From Roseivivax lentus (GTDB lineage Bacteria > Pseudomonadota > Alphaproteobacteria > Rhodobacterales > Rhodobacteraceae): a DNA stretch of 64,000 bases. Of the stretch, positions 54,542 through 63,437 are shown in pieces. The position numbers and the translations under genes were made by a program. The notes below the pieces were generated by a model. The model ran no database searches. It saw only the letters and a list, made by a program, of their open reading frames with translations, and was not told the DNA's origin. How positions within the stretch are numbered: the first letter of the stretch is position 1; the number at the start of each line of letters is the position of its first letter. Where the stretch lies: contig NZ_FTOQ01000013.1 of NCBI RefSeq assembly GCF_900156805.1, positions 1 through 64,000 of the forward strand, written 5' to 3'.

Positions 54542-54966
54542 AACCCATCGTCCTGGGCCTCGCCCTCAGCCTGTCGGCGAGCCTTGCCGCCGCGCATGAA
54601 TACGGCTTTGCGGGCATCCTCTCGAACGGCAATTCCGGCGAGATGCCGGGCCTCACCCTGTCTGTGGGCGCACCCATCGCAGACGGGCCCATCACGCTCG
54701 AATCCGGCAAGGTCTACGAGATGGAGATCACCGCGGACGGATCGGCGGAACTGGCGCTCACGGGGCCCGATTTCTTCCGGGCGATCTGGGTCAACGAGGT
54801 GGTCGTCAACGGCCTCGAAATCCGGCCCTTCGGCCTTGAATCGGTGGAATTCGACGAGGCGGGCGAGATGGAGATCGAATTCGTCGCGATCAAGCCCGGC
54901 ACCTACGAGCTGAAGATCCCCGGCTCGACTGGCGACACGCAGCGGGTCGAGATCACCATCCGGTAG
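54538..54966 (+). CDS. Small secreted beta-sandwich protein of an ABC operon
   Basis: 142 residues. A signal peptide (MKPIVLGLALSLSASLAAA) is followed by an all-beta domain without cysteines: MEITADGSAELALTGPDFFR and IEFVAIKPGTYELKIPG resemble cupredoxin-like strands, but the copper ligands of classic cupredoxins are not present in the usual pattern (only one His, at the mature N-terminus). It begins at a TTG that overlaps the ATPase stop as TTGA, so it is translated with the transporter and probably helps it in the periplasm, perhaps by binding ligand or metal. I do not recognise a named family. Confidence 0.7.
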   Translation: MKPIVLGLALSLSASLAAAHEYGFAGILSNGNSGEMPGLTLSVGAPIADGPITLESGKVYEMEITADGSAELALTGPDFFRAIWVNEVVVNGLEIRPFGLESVEFDEAGEMEIEFVAIKPGTYELKIPGSTGDTQRVEITIR

Positions 54967-54985
54967 GGCAGGGGGCCTTCGCCGC

Positions 54986-55702
54986 TCAGAACAGCGCGCC
55001 CACCACCAGCGGCGCCAGCAAGGCGGTCAGCATCGCGTTCAACCCCATGCCGATGCCCGCGAAGGCGCCGGCGGTCGAATTGACGCGGAAGGCATGGGCC
55101 GTGCCGATCCCGTGCGCCGCGAGGCCCACCGCGAAACCCCGCGCGCGCCAATCGGTGATCCGCAACGCGTTCAGCAGCGGCGTCGCGACGATCGCGCCGG
55201 TGATCCCCGTCAGGATCACGAGGACGGCGGTCAGGGTGGGCTCCCCGCCGATGGCCTGCGACACGCCCAGGGCCACGGGTGCTGTGGCGGATTTCGGGGC
55301 CAGCGACAGCAGCGCCTCGCCCCGCACGCCAAGCGCATAGGCAATGCCAAGCGCGCTGCCGATGGCCGTCACCGCCCCCGCCAGAAGTGCGGCCAGCATC
55401 GGCAGAAGCGTCTTCCGCACCCGTCCGAGGTTGTCGTAAAGCGGCAGGGCCAGCGCCACGGTCGCGGGCCCCAGCATGAAATGCACGAATTGCGCGCCTT
55501 CGAAATAGGCCTCGAAGGGCGTGCTGCTGATCGTCAGGACCAGCGCGATGAGGATGATCGCGATCAGCACCGGATTGGCCAGCGGGTGGCGGCGCAACGC
55601 CTCGGCGATCCGGTCGGCGATGACATAGGCCGCAAGCGTCACGGTTAGCCACAGCAGCGGCTCTTCCGCGAGATAGGACCACAATTCGAACGGATCAGTC
55701 AT
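54986..55702 (-). CDS. lrgB: LrgB/CidB-family membrane protein
   Basis: 238 residues with about seven hydrophobic helices. It matches LrgB: the motif LAPKSATAPVALGVSQAIGG and the later FAVGLAAHGIGTAHAFR are diagnostic. LrgAB proteins were described as holin/antiholin-like modulators of murein hydrolases in Staphylococcus, and plant and bacterial relatives export glycolate or pyruvate. The ATG at 55702 overlaps the lrgA stop by eight bases, so the two are translated together. It faces the end of the ABC operon, with 19 bases between the stop codons. Confidence 0.93.
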   Translation of the reverse strand: MTDPFELWSYLAEEPLLWLTVTLAAYVIADRIAEALRRHPLANPVLIAIILIALVLTISSTPFEAYFEGAQFVHFMLGPATVALALPLYDNLGRVRKTLLPMLAALLAGAVTAIGSALGIAYALGVRGEALLSLAPKSATAPVALGVSQAIGGEPTLTAVLVILTGITGAIVATPLLNALRITDWRARGFAVGLAAHGIGTAHAFRVNSTAGAFAGIGMGLNAMLTALLAPLVVGALF

Positions 55703-56051
55703 CGGCGGCCGCACCGGTCAGCTTCGCCGTCAGGATGAAGGCCCAGACCCCGGCGAGGATCGCCAGCGTGGTGGAGCCGATCAGGGCCGCGGCCAGCGCA
55801 AGGCCGTTCTCCGCGAAGGTGCCGAGATGCGCCGTGACGCCCACGCCTGCGGGCACGAACAGCAGCGAAAGATGCGCCAGAAGCCCCGATGTCGTCTCGC
55901 GCATTCGGTCGGCAAGGCGGGGCAGGGCGATGAAGGTGGCGAACAGCGCCGCAAGGCCGATGACCGGCCCCGGCACCGGCAATCCGAACCCGCGCGAGGC
56001 CAGTTCTCCGCCCAGCTGGAACAGCAGCAGGATCGCGACGTTCTGGATCAT
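55695..56051 (-). CDS. lrgA: LrgA/CidA-family membrane protein
   Basis: 118 residues with four transmembrane segments. Family motifs are LLLFQLGGELASRGFGLP, VPGPVIGLA and LLFVPAGVGVTAHL. It is the small partner of LrgB, and they are thought to form one membrane complex for a small organic acid or for control of cell-wall lysis. Length and topology are normal. The start codon lies 56 bases from the ynjD stop on the same strand, so a separate promoter is possible but transcription might also read through from the ynj operon. Confidence 0.93.
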   Translation of the reverse strand: MIQNVAILLLFQLGGELASRGFGLPVPGPVIGLAALFATFIALPRLADRMRETTSGLLAHLSLLFVPAGVGVTAHLGTFAENGLALAAALIGSTTLAILAGVWAFILTAKLTGAAADD

Positions 56052-56106
56052 CCGGGGGCCTCCATCGGCGTGGCTCCGGCGACGCTAAGGCAGGTGGCGG
56101 GCGCGC

Positions 56107-56742
56107 TCAACCGCCAAGCGTGACCACCGGCCCGCCCGCGGCATCGGCGTCGGCCTTGTCATGCGTGACCATGATCACCGGCAGGCCCCGGTCGCGGGCC
56201 CTGTCGAACACGAGACGGCGCATCTGGTCGCGGCGATCCGCATCAAGGCCCGAAAACGCCTCGTCCAGAAGCAGCGCCCGCGGTTCCGACAAGAGCATCC
56301 GCATCAGCGCGACGCGCGCCTTCTGCCCACCGGAAAGCGTGGCCGGGTCGCGCTCGGCAAAGCCCGCCATGCCGATCTCTTCCAGCGCTTCGGCGATCTT
56401 CCGGCGCCGCTCCGCCGCGCTGCCCCCGGGGCTCAACCCGAAGGCCAGGTTCGCGCCCACCGAAAGATGCGGGAACAGCAGGTCGTCCTGGAAGAGGATG
56501 CCGATCCGCCGGGCCTCGGGCGCGGCCCTGCTGATATCGGCGCCGTCCAGAAGCACGCGGCCGTCGAAGCGGAACGCGGGCGCAAGCGTGCCGGTGATGA
56601 GGGACAGAAGCGTGGACTTGCCGACGCCCGACGGGCCCATCACGCTCAAAACCTCGCCCGGCGCCACGTGACGGTCGAGCGCGACGACCTCTCGTCCGGC
56701 GCGGGTGATCGACACGCGGTCCAGTGTCAGGCCGTCAGCCAT
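56107..56742 (-). CDS. ynjD: ABC transporter ATP-binding protein YnjD-like
   Basis: 211 residues, one nucleotide-binding domain with Walker A GPSGVGKSTLL, signature LSGGQKARVALMRML, Walker B ALLLDEAFSGLD and switch histidine in IMVTHDKADAD. It is related to ThiQ/YnjD. Walker B ends in DEAF, with alanine in place of the common proline (DEPF). It supplies energy to the large YnjC-type permease. The ATG at 56742 overlaps the permease stop by eight bases. A longer frame exists upstream inside the permease gene and is unsupported. Confidence 0.9.
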   Translation of the reverse strand: MADGLTLDRVSITRAGREVVALDRHVAPGEVLSVMGPSGVGKSTLLSLITGTLAPAFRFDGRVLLDGADISRAAPEARRIGILFQDDLLFPHLSVGANLAFGLSPGGSAAERRRKIAEALEEIGMAGFAERDPATLSGGQKARVALMRMLLSEPRALLLDEAFSGLDADRRDQMRRLVFDRARDRGLPVIMVTHDKADADAAGGPVVTLGG

Positions 56743-58465
56743 GCATGCCCCTCCTGTTGCGCCACAGAAGGGCCGGGATGAGAAGCGCGGCGGCGAAGGG
56801 CACCATGGCGACCAGCGTCTGCGCCACGCCGTAGACGCCGATGGCCCGCCGGTCCCCGCCCGAGGCAAGGGCCACCGCCTCCGTCGTCAGGGTGGCGACG
56901 CGACCGCCGCCCGCGAGAAGGGTCGGCAGGTATTGCCCGACGCTGACGGCGATGCCCACGGCGGCGGCGGTCAGGATCGGCCGCGCCAGCATCGGCAGAC
57001 GGACCCGCCACAGCACGCCCGAGGGCGAGGTGCCGAGCGCGCGCGCGACGATGCCCGTCCGCGGCTCCCAGGCGCGCCAGGGATCGCCCAGCGACAGGAA
57101 GATGTAGGGCAGCACGAAGACGAGATGCGCGATGACGACCGGGATCGTCCCGGCGGTCAGCCCGAAGGTCAGGAACAACGTCTGCAGCCCCGGCAGGAAG
57201 GCGATCTGCGGCACCACGAGGGGCAGGTAGACCAGCCACAGCCCCGCCTGCGTCAGCGCCCGGTCGCGACGATATTCCGCCTCGAGGCAGCCGATGACGA
57301 GGATCAGGGCGAGGGCCGTGGCGATCCCGGCGATCAGCGCGGTGGCGCCCGTCGCCTGCCAGGCTTCGGGCCCGTGCCGCGCCCAGCTGCGCATGTCGAA
57401 CCCGTTGGGCAACGGATCGGGAAAACCCCAGAACCCGGCGAAGGACCAGACCGCAAGGCAGGCGATGCCGCCCAGCACCGCAAGAGCCGAGAAGGCACCC
57501 GCGACGACGCCCAGCGGGCGGAGAAGCTGGTCCGCCGCGCGCCCGCGCCCGCCGCGCGCGATCCAGGCTTGGCCCAGCCGTGCCACGGCCCACTCACCCG
57601 CCCGCCACAGGATCAGTGCGGCGATCACGAGGGCCAGCTGCAGCATCGCCGCGGCCGAGGCCGTCAACCGCATCGCGAGGTCCGGATCGGCCATCCAGCG
57701 CACGACCTGGACCGAGAGCGGCGGCGGGGTCGATGGCCCGAGGATCAGTGCCACATCCACCACCGACATCGAATAGGCCAGCACCACGTAGACCGGCAGG
57801 CGGATCTGGGCGTAGATCGCGGGAAAGACGCTTTTCAGCCAGCCCGCCACGCGCCCATAGCCCGCCGCCTGCGCCACGCGCATCCGCCGCGTGGCGTCGG
57901 CCTGACCCATCGCGGCCAGGCCCATCAGCATCAGGAACGGCATTTCCTTGGCCACCAGCCCGGCGACCATGGCAAGGCCCAGCTGATCATGCACGATCAG
58001 CAGATCGGGCGGCCGCTCCCATCCCGTGGCCCAAGGCGACAGCGCGCGCGCGATCCAGCCCGAGGGCGCGATCAGGAAGGCAAGGCCGAAGGCCATCGCC
58101 GCATGGGGCACCGACAGAAGCGGCGACAGCAATCGCTCCAGCACCCGGAAGGCGCGGGTGCCCGACCAGCCCGCGAAAAGCAGCGTCACCGCCGCGAGGG
58201 CGAGGGCGGTCGCCAGAAGCCCGGTGCTGACCGACAGCCGCGTCGCCGCGCCGAGCCCGGGCCAATCGAGCAGCGACCGGAACGGGTCGAGCGAGAGCGT
58301 CGAGAGCCCCGCGGCGGGCAGGTAGCCGAAGGCGGGCAGCAGCGTACCGGCGAGCCCCGCCGCGACCGGACCCAGCATCACCAGCAGGGTCAGGGGCGGG
58401 AACGCCGCCACGAGGCCGGTGCGCGGGACGGGGCCGCCACCATCGGAAAGCGCCCGGATCGGCAC
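56735..58465 (-). CDS. ynjC: ABC transporter permease YnjC-like (fused double permease)
   Basis: 576 residues containing two permease halves in one chain, about 12 membrane helices. The first half has its EAA-type loop around MRVAQAAGYGRVAGWLKSV (about residues 195-215), the second around VARALGTSPSGVLWRVRLP (about 470-490). Fused permeases of this length occur in ThiP, FbpB and YnjC. The YnjC assignment comes from the gene set ynjF-B-C-D on one strand. Translation begins at a GTG four bases after the ynjB stop. The substrate is not known. Confidence 0.88.
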   Translation of the reverse strand: MPIRALSDGGGPVPRTGLVAAFPPLTLLVMLGPVAAGLAGTLLPAFGYLPAAGLSTLSLDPFRSLLDWPGLGAATRLSVSTGLLATALALAAVTLLFAGWSGTRAFRVLERLLSPLLSVPHAAMAFGLAFLIAPSGWIARALSPWATGWERPPDLLIVHDQLGLAMVAGLVAKEMPFLMLMGLAAMGQADATRRMRVAQAAGYGRVAGWLKSVFPAIYAQIRLPVYVVLAYSMSVVDVALILGPSTPPPLSVQVVRWMADPDLAMRLTASAAAMLQLALVIAALILWRAGEWAVARLGQAWIARGGRGRAADQLLRPLGVVAGAFSALAVLGGIACLAVWSFAGFWGFPDPLPNGFDMRSWARHGPEAWQATGATALIAGIATALALILVIGCLEAEYRRDRALTQAGLWLVYLPLVVPQIAFLPGLQTLFLTFGLTAGTIPVVIAHLVFVLPYIFLSLGDPWRAWEPRTGIVARALGTSPSGVLWRVRLPMLARPILTAAAVGIAVSVGQYLPTLLAGGGRVATLTTEAVALASGGDRRAIGVYGVAQTLVAMVPFAAALLIPALLWRNRRGMHG

Positions 58466-58468
58466 GCG

Positions 58469-59680
58469 TTACTGGACGACGCCGTAACGCTCGATCCATT
58501 CCTGCCCGATGCGCGTCATCCAGCTCGGATGGGGTTCGGGCTGCACATCGCCCAGCTCCGCCGGGGACAGCGTCGCCACCCCGAGATCGAGCGCTTCGAA
58601 GGCGGCGCGATCCGCCTCCGGCAGCTTCTCCATCGCCAGCACGGTGCCGTAGCCCAGGATAGCCGGATCCTGAGCGCGTAGCTGCGCCTCGGGCGACATC
58701 AGCGCGTTGGCGACGACCATCGCGCCTTCCTTGGAGCCCGAATTGTAGGGGATCGCCACGAAGCTCGCATTGCCGAGCGTGCCGTCTTCCAGCACGAAGG
58801 TCCGGACGCTGGGCTGCAGCTGGTTGTTGGCGATGGCGGTCGAGGCCTCACCGGGCGAGAACGAGATCGCAAGGTCGATCTCCTCGTCGGCCATCAGCTG
58901 CAGCTGCGCGGGACCGGTCGCCGGATAGGCCTGACCCTGCCGCCACAGGACCGGCGTCAACGCGTCGAGATAATCCCAGAGCGGCGCGGTCACCGCCTGG
59001 AAATCCGCTTCGCTTTCGGGCCGCGACAGCACGGTGTTGTCGTCGACCAGCTCAATCAGCGTCTGCTTCAGGAAGGTCGTGCCGAGGAAATCGGGCGGCT
59101 GCGGATAGGTGAAACGGCCGGGATTGGCTTGGGCCCAGTCAAGGATCGCCTCGGCCGAGGGCAGGGGCGCGTCGAGATCCGCGGTGTCGTACATGAAGAC
59201 GACCTGCGCCATGGCCCAGGGCGCCTCATAGCCCTCGGTTGGCACGGTGAAGTCGGTCTGCACGGTCTTGCCGTCCACATCGACATATTGCCAGTTCGGC
59301 AGCGCCTCGGCGAAGGGCCCGAACAGCAGGTCGGCCTCCTTCATCGCGGCGAAATTCGGCCCGTTGATCCAGATGAGGTCGACCGCGCCGTCATCATCCG
59401 CACCCGCCTGCTTTTCGGAGAGGACCCGCGTGACCGCATCGCCCGTGTCCGACAGCTTCACATGCTCCAGTGTGACGCCGTGCTCCTCGGCGGCCTTTTC
59501 GCCGATCCAGGCGATGAAATCGTTGGTCGCGGTCGATCCGCCCCAGGCGTGCCAATAGACCGTCTGGCCTTCGGCGGCGGCGGTCACCGCGTCCCAGTCG
59601 GCAGGATCGGTCTGGGACCAGGCGGGTGCTGTCATGCCAAGCGCGGCCAGCAGCGGCAGGACGGATTTCACAGGCGTCAT
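58469..59680 (-). CDS. ynjB: ABC transporter substrate-binding protein YnjB-like
   Basis: 403 residues. A signal peptide (MTPVKSVLPLLAALGMTAPA, cleavage after AWSQ) precedes a type II periplasmic binding protein: VYWHAWGGSTATNDFIAWIG, VDLIWINGPNFAAMKEADLL and YEAPWAMAQVVFMYDT are characteristic of the YnjB family. The late YGVVQ end is normal. The bound substrate is unknown; relatives of this fold bind thiamine, phosphonates or polyamines. The ATG overlaps the ynjF stop as ATGA. It is followed by the fused permease, then the ATPase. Confidence 0.9.
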   Translation of the reverse strand: MTPVKSVLPLLAALGMTAPAWSQTDPADWDAVTAAAEGQTVYWHAWGGSTATNDFIAWIGEKAAEEHGVTLEHVKLSDTGDAVTRVLSEKQAGADDDGAVDLIWINGPNFAAMKEADLLFGPFAEALPNWQYVDVDGKTVQTDFTVPTEGYEAPWAMAQVVFMYDTADLDAPLPSAEAILDWAQANPGRFTYPQPPDFLGTTFLKQTLIELVDDNTVLSRPESEADFQAVTAPLWDYLDALTPVLWRQGQAYPATGPAQLQLMADEEIDLAISFSPGEASTAIANNQLQPSVRTFVLEDGTLGNASFVAIPYNSGSKEGAMVVANALMSPEAQLRAQDPAILGYGTVLAMEKLPEADRAAFEALDLGVATLSPAELGDVQPEPHPSWMTRIGQEWIERYGVVQ

Positions 59681-60300
59681 GGGGTCTCCTTACGATCGGT
59701 GAAGATGCCGCGCGCAGCCCAGAGGCGCAGCACGGCGGTCAGATAGCACAACGTGCCGAATATCCACGCAAGCGCGGCGAAATGAGTTTCAAAGAGGCAC
59801 AGGATGATGAAGAAGACGATGGTCTCCGTCCCCTCCAGAAGCCCGTTCGAGAAATAGAGGGACTTCGACCCCTGCGCGGCGGTTTCCATCCCGCGCTTTT
59901 CCGCGAGGATGGCGAAGCCCAGGAAGCTCGTGCCGTTGAAGTAGAACGCAGCCAATAGGAAGGCGCCGGCGACGCCGTTCGCCGCCGGGTCGAGCAGCAC
60001 GAAGGCCAGCGGCACCGCGCCGTAGAACAGGAAGTCGCAAGCGATATCGAGGTAGCCGCCGAAATCCGTCTTGCGGCTGGCACGGGCCACCGCACCGTCG
60101 AGCCCGTCGGCCAGGCGCGAGGCGAGCAGCGGCACCAGCGCCCAGAGGACGAGCCCCCAGGCGATCATCGCCGCGGACAGAAGGCCGAGGAGCAGACCGA
60201 GCAACGTCACCGCGTTCGGCGTCGCGCCCCAATTGGCAAGCATCCGGCCCGCCGCGTCGAGCGGCGGATCGATCAGCGGGCGGATGCGGGCATCGAGCAT
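59677..60300 (-). CDS. ynjF: CDP-alcohol phosphatidyltransferase YnjF-like
   Basis: 207 residues with about six membrane helices. The CDP-alcohol phosphatidyltransferase signature DG-x2-AR-x8-G-x3-D-x3-D is present as DGLDGAVARASRKTDFGGYL followed by DIACD. SLYFSNGLLEGTETIVFF is shared with E. coli YnjF. The reaction would be transfer of a phosphatidyl or related group from a CDP-linked donor to an alcohol in the membrane; the acceptor is unknown. AGGAGA precedes the ATG. It overlaps ynjB and is the first gene of this four-gene operon. Confidence 0.9.
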   Translation of the reverse strand: MLDARIRPLIDPPLDAAGRMLANWGATPNAVTLLGLLLGLLSAAMIAWGLVLWALVPLLASRLADGLDGAVARASRKTDFGGYLDIACDFLFYGAVPLAFVLLDPAANGVAGAFLLAAFYFNGTSFLGFAILAEKRGMETAAQGSKSLYFSNGLLEGTETIVFFIILCLFETHFAALAWIFGTLCYLTAVLRLWAARGIFTDRKETP

Positions 60301-60402
60301 CGAAGGTCGGTATCTCCTGGGGCGTCGGGCCTCATAGATGCCCGGCGCGCCCCGAGGCGTCCATCGGTTCTACGCGAACGTGAAGCGCCGGGATCATATG
60401 TT

Positions 60403-60969
60403 TCAGAGCCCGTCGCGCGCGATCTGCTCGGCCAATCGCGTCACCGCCCGGCCCCGCGCGGCGGCGATGGCCGATGCCGATCCCGGATCGCCGACGATGG
60501 TCTCCTCGATGGCGAATTGCCCCGATGCGGCGCGGCCCCCGGCTTCGGGCGCCACGAAATACTGCCCCGACAGGCGGAAGATGCCCTCTGCCGTGGCCAG
60601 CAATTCCTCGATGCGCACATCGACCGTGGCGGCGGGGAAAGGCCGGAAGGGCCAGGGCTCGGGGGCGACCGTGGCGTTGGTGATCGTGCCCAGATCGCGC
60701 GCGAGCTGCAGGGTGATCGACCGCGCCGGCAGATCGGCCCAGAGCGGCCCGGCCGGCGATATGGCGCCATCCGTGCCCCGGACATAGATATCCTCGGCCT
60801 CGGCATAGCTCGGCAGCGTGACCTGCGCGATCTCGAGGCTCGGGAAGCTCGAATTGATCCGGGCCTCGGGCGGGATCACCGGCGAGGCGAAGCGCGCCTC
60901 CGAGGAACAGGCGGCGAGCGCGGCCATCAGCCCCAGCGCCGCGAGCCTGCGGGTTACATGTGTCATCAT
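60403..60969 (-). CDS. pqiC: PqiC-like outer-membrane lipoprotein of a lipid-transport system
   Basis: 188 residues. A lipoprotein signal ends in LAAC (Cys near residue 21). The mature part is the ABC_trans_aux/PqiC fold: the segment SFPSLEIAQVTLPSYAEAED followed by the conserved strand DIYVRG and later VDVRIEELLATAEG. In E. coli PqiC sits in the outer membrane and receives the PqiB needle. It starts five bases after the pqiB stop, with two possible start methionines in a row. It is the last gene of pqiABC and is followed by about 100 bases before ynjF. Confidence 0.88.
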   Translation of the reverse strand: MMTHVTRRLAALGLMAALAACSSEARFASPVIPPEARINSSFPSLEIAQVTLPSYAEAEDIYVRGTDGAISPAGPLWADLPARSITLQLARDLGTITNATVAPEPWPFRPFPAATVDVRIEELLATAEGIFRLSGQYFVAPEAGGRAASGQFAIEETIVGDPGSASAIAAARGRAVTRLAEQIARDGL

Positions 60970-60974
60970 TGCTT

Positions 60975-63434
60975 TTACCGTCCCAGGATGAGCGAATTCG
61001 GATTGCGTTCGATGGTGCGGGCCAGCCGCTCGATGGCCGCCGCCGCCGCTTCGATCTGCCGGATGGCGCCCTGCGTCTCGCGGGTGAATTCCGACTGGCG
61101 CCCATAGGCGCTGAGCGTGCTGCTGGCCTCGTTGGCCACGCCGCGCAATTGCGTGGCAAGGCCCGGCAGAAGCTGCGTCGCCTCCTCGATGGCCGAGGCC
61201 GCGTCGCGCGCGGAGGCCAGCGTCGCATTGGCGTTGTCCACGATCCCGCCCGCGCGCAGCTCTTCCAGCGTCAGGGTCAGCTGCTCCAGCGCGCCGTTCA
61301 GCTCCGCGGGAAGGGCCCGGGTGGAGGGCTGGTCGATCAGCGCCTCCGCCGAGGCCAACAGGTCGGAGGTGCGGTTCGCCAGCGTCTCGAGCGGCACTTC
61401 GCCTGCATCGCGCAGGATCGCGTCAGCTTGGTCGACAAGGTCGGGCAGACCGTCCGCTGCCTGCTCCACGCTCGCGACCGCGTCGGTGATCCGGGTGACC
61501 ACCTCCTGCCGCTCGATCTCGGAGACCATGGTATTGAGCGAACCTGCGATCTCTTCGAGATCGGACAGCACCGTCGAGACCTGACCCGGCAGCCCTTGGG
61601 TGTCCTCGCTGCCCGCAACCGCGTTGACCGAGGCCAGAACCGACTGCAACTCGTTCAGCGCCACCGTGACCTCGCCGGGGATCTGCTGCGCCTCGGGGCT
61701 CGCAATGATCGCCTCGGCCGCGGTGATAAGCGCCGAGATCTCGTCCGACAGCTCGCCAAGCGGCACGTTCTCGGCCTCCGCGAGGATCGCATCGACGCGC
61801 GTCACAAGGCCCGGCAGGCCATCGGCGGCCTCGCCCACCCGGTCGAGCGCGCCGGTCAGCGTCTCGGTCAGGCCCTGACGCTCCAGTTCCGCCAGGATGG
61901 TGTTCAGCGAACCCGAGATCTCCTGCAGGTCCGACAGCATGCCCGACACCTGCCCCGGGATACCCTGCACCTCGTCGCCTTCCGTGAGGCCCCGCACCGA
62001 GGCGAGAATGCCGCGTAGCTCTTCCGGCGCTTCCTGCAGCGCCTGGCTGCCGATCAGCGCGGTGGCATTGTCGAGGAAGCCGATCGCCGATTGCATCACC
62101 TCTTCGATGGGCAGGTCGTTCACGCGCTGCAGCACGCCCTGCGCGGAGGTGGCGACATCGGTGATATCCGCCTCGGTCGTCGGTATGACCGGATAGGGAT
62201 CGCCGTTCCGGTCAAGCTCCGCTTCGGCGGCATTCTCCACATCGATCAGAATGATCTTCAGCCCACCGGTCAGCAGCGAGGCATTGGTCAACTGCCCGCG
62301 CAGACCCTCGGCAATGCGTCGTTCGAGGTAATCCAGCAGATCGTCCTCGTCCGCACCGTCGCCCAGACCGATCCGGCCCGGATTGATGCGGATCGTGGTC
62401 AGAAGCCGCACGTCGTCATCGCCAAAGCGGTCGGCATCGACATAGCCGGTGAGCGAGGCCACCTCGCCGATGCGCAAGCCGCCAAGCTCGACCGGAGCGC
62501 CCGCGCTGAGGCCCGACAGGTTCTGCTCGAAGATCATCGTCAGTGTCACGCTTTCGCCGTCGCCCTCGACCAGGAAATCGTCGCGGGCCGCGTCCTCGTT
62601 CGGAAACAGCTCGAACACGGCGCCTTCGGCCAGCGCGGTGCCGCCCGATCCCATCGTCTCGAAGGTGATCCCGCCGGTGATGAGCGATGCGAAGCTGTCG
62701 AAGTTCAGCCGCGCGCCCCCCGCGCCCAGCGAGAACGAGAAGCCCGACACGTCCCAGAACCGCGTGCCGCTGCTGACAAGTTCGGTATAGGGCTCGAAGA
62801 TGACCGCCCGGGCACTCACGCCGGAGCCGCCGTCGTCGATTTCGGCGGCGGCCACCTGGCCCACCTGCACGCCCTTGTAGACGATGGGCGTGTTGGCGGC
62901 GGGCAGGCTCGCGGGTGACCGGATGGTGAACTCGATCCCTTGCTGATCCGCACCGAGCAGCGGGGCGTTGGGCAAGCCAACGACTTCCGCGCTGAAGCCG
63001 CCCGGCGTGCTGTCCCAGACGCCCTGAATGTAGACGCCCGACAGCACCGTATCGAGCCCGGTCACGCCCTGCGCGCTGACCTCCGGCCGGACGACCCAGA
63101 ACCGGGCATCGGCATCGACGTAATCGGCCAGCTCCTTCTCCAGCCGTACCGCCACCTCGACCTGTTCGAGATCGTCGGTGAAGCTCACGTCCTCCACGAG
63201 GCCGACGCGGATGTCGCGGTAGCGCATCACCGTCTCGCCCGCCTTGACGCCCGCGGCATTGTCGAAGGTGATTCGCAGAAGCGGCCCCTGGTTGTTGTAA
63301 TTGTTCCAGGCGGCGCCAAGCGCGACCACAAGCGCCACCACGGGCACCAGCCACACGATCGAGATGCGTTCCCAGAGCGACGGCTTGCCTTCCTCGACGG
63401 GGACGGTTTCAGGCGAAGGGGGGGTATCGGACAT
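60975..63434 (-). CDS. pqiB: PqiB-like MCE protein (lengthened by an internal duplication)
   Basis: 819 residues, much longer than E. coli PqiB (about 546). One N-terminal transmembrane helix (about 24-43) is followed by three MCE/MlaD domains: the first begins GPLLRITFDNAAGVKAGETV, the second IEFTIRSPASLPAANTPIVY, the third LTMIFEQNLSGLSAGAPVEL. The C-terminal 400 residues are helical and repeated: GIPGQVSGMLSDLQEISGSL and GLPGQVSTVLSDLEEIAGSL stand about 140 residues apart, each with EAADGLPGLV or QAADGLPDLV after it. It ends RNPNSLILGR, as in the family. It would form a hollow needle across the periplasm for lipid transport. It begins three bases from the pqiA stop. Confidence 0.93.
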   Translation of the reverse strand: MSDTPPSPETVPVEEGKPSLWERISIVWLVPVVALVVALGAAWNNYNNQGPLLRITFDNAAGVKAGETVMRYRDIRVGLVEDVSFTDDLEQVEVAVRLEKELADYVDADARFWVVRPEVSAQGVTGLDTVLSGVYIQGVWDSTPGGFSAEVVGLPNAPLLGADQQGIEFTIRSPASLPAANTPIVYKGVQVGQVAAAEIDDGGSGVSARAVIFEPYTELVSSGTRFWDVSGFSFSLGAGGARLNFDSFASLITGGITFETMGSGGTALAEGAVFELFPNEDAARDDFLVEGDGESVTLTMIFEQNLSGLSAGAPVELGGLRIGEVASLTGYVDADRFGDDDVRLLTTIRINPGRIGLGDGADEDDLLDYLERRIAEGLRGQLTNASLLTGGLKIILIDVENAAEAELDRNGDPYPVIPTTEADITDVATSAQGVLQRVNDLPIEEVMQSAIGFLDNATALIGSQALQEAPEELRGILASVRGLTEGDEVQGIPGQVSGMLSDLQEISGSLNTILAELERQGLTETLTGALDRVGEAADGLPGLVTRVDAILAEAENVPLGELSDEISALITAAEAIIASPEAQQIPGEVTVALNELQSVLASVNAVAGSEDTQGLPGQVSTVLSDLEEIAGSLNTMVSEIERQEVVTRITDAVASVEQAADGLPDLVDQADAILRDAGEVPLETLANRTSDLLASAEALIDQPSTRALPAELNGALEQLTLTLEELRAGGIVDNANATLASARDAASAIEEATQLLPGLATQLRGVANEASSTLSAYGRQSEFTRETQGAIRQIEAAAAAIERLARTIERNPNSLILGR

Positions 63435-63437
63435 GGA

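Noticed and set aside
56705-58681. 658-codon plus-strand frame over the ynjC region
   Set aside because: Mirror frame of a clear permease, with arginine- and glutamine-rich nonsense.
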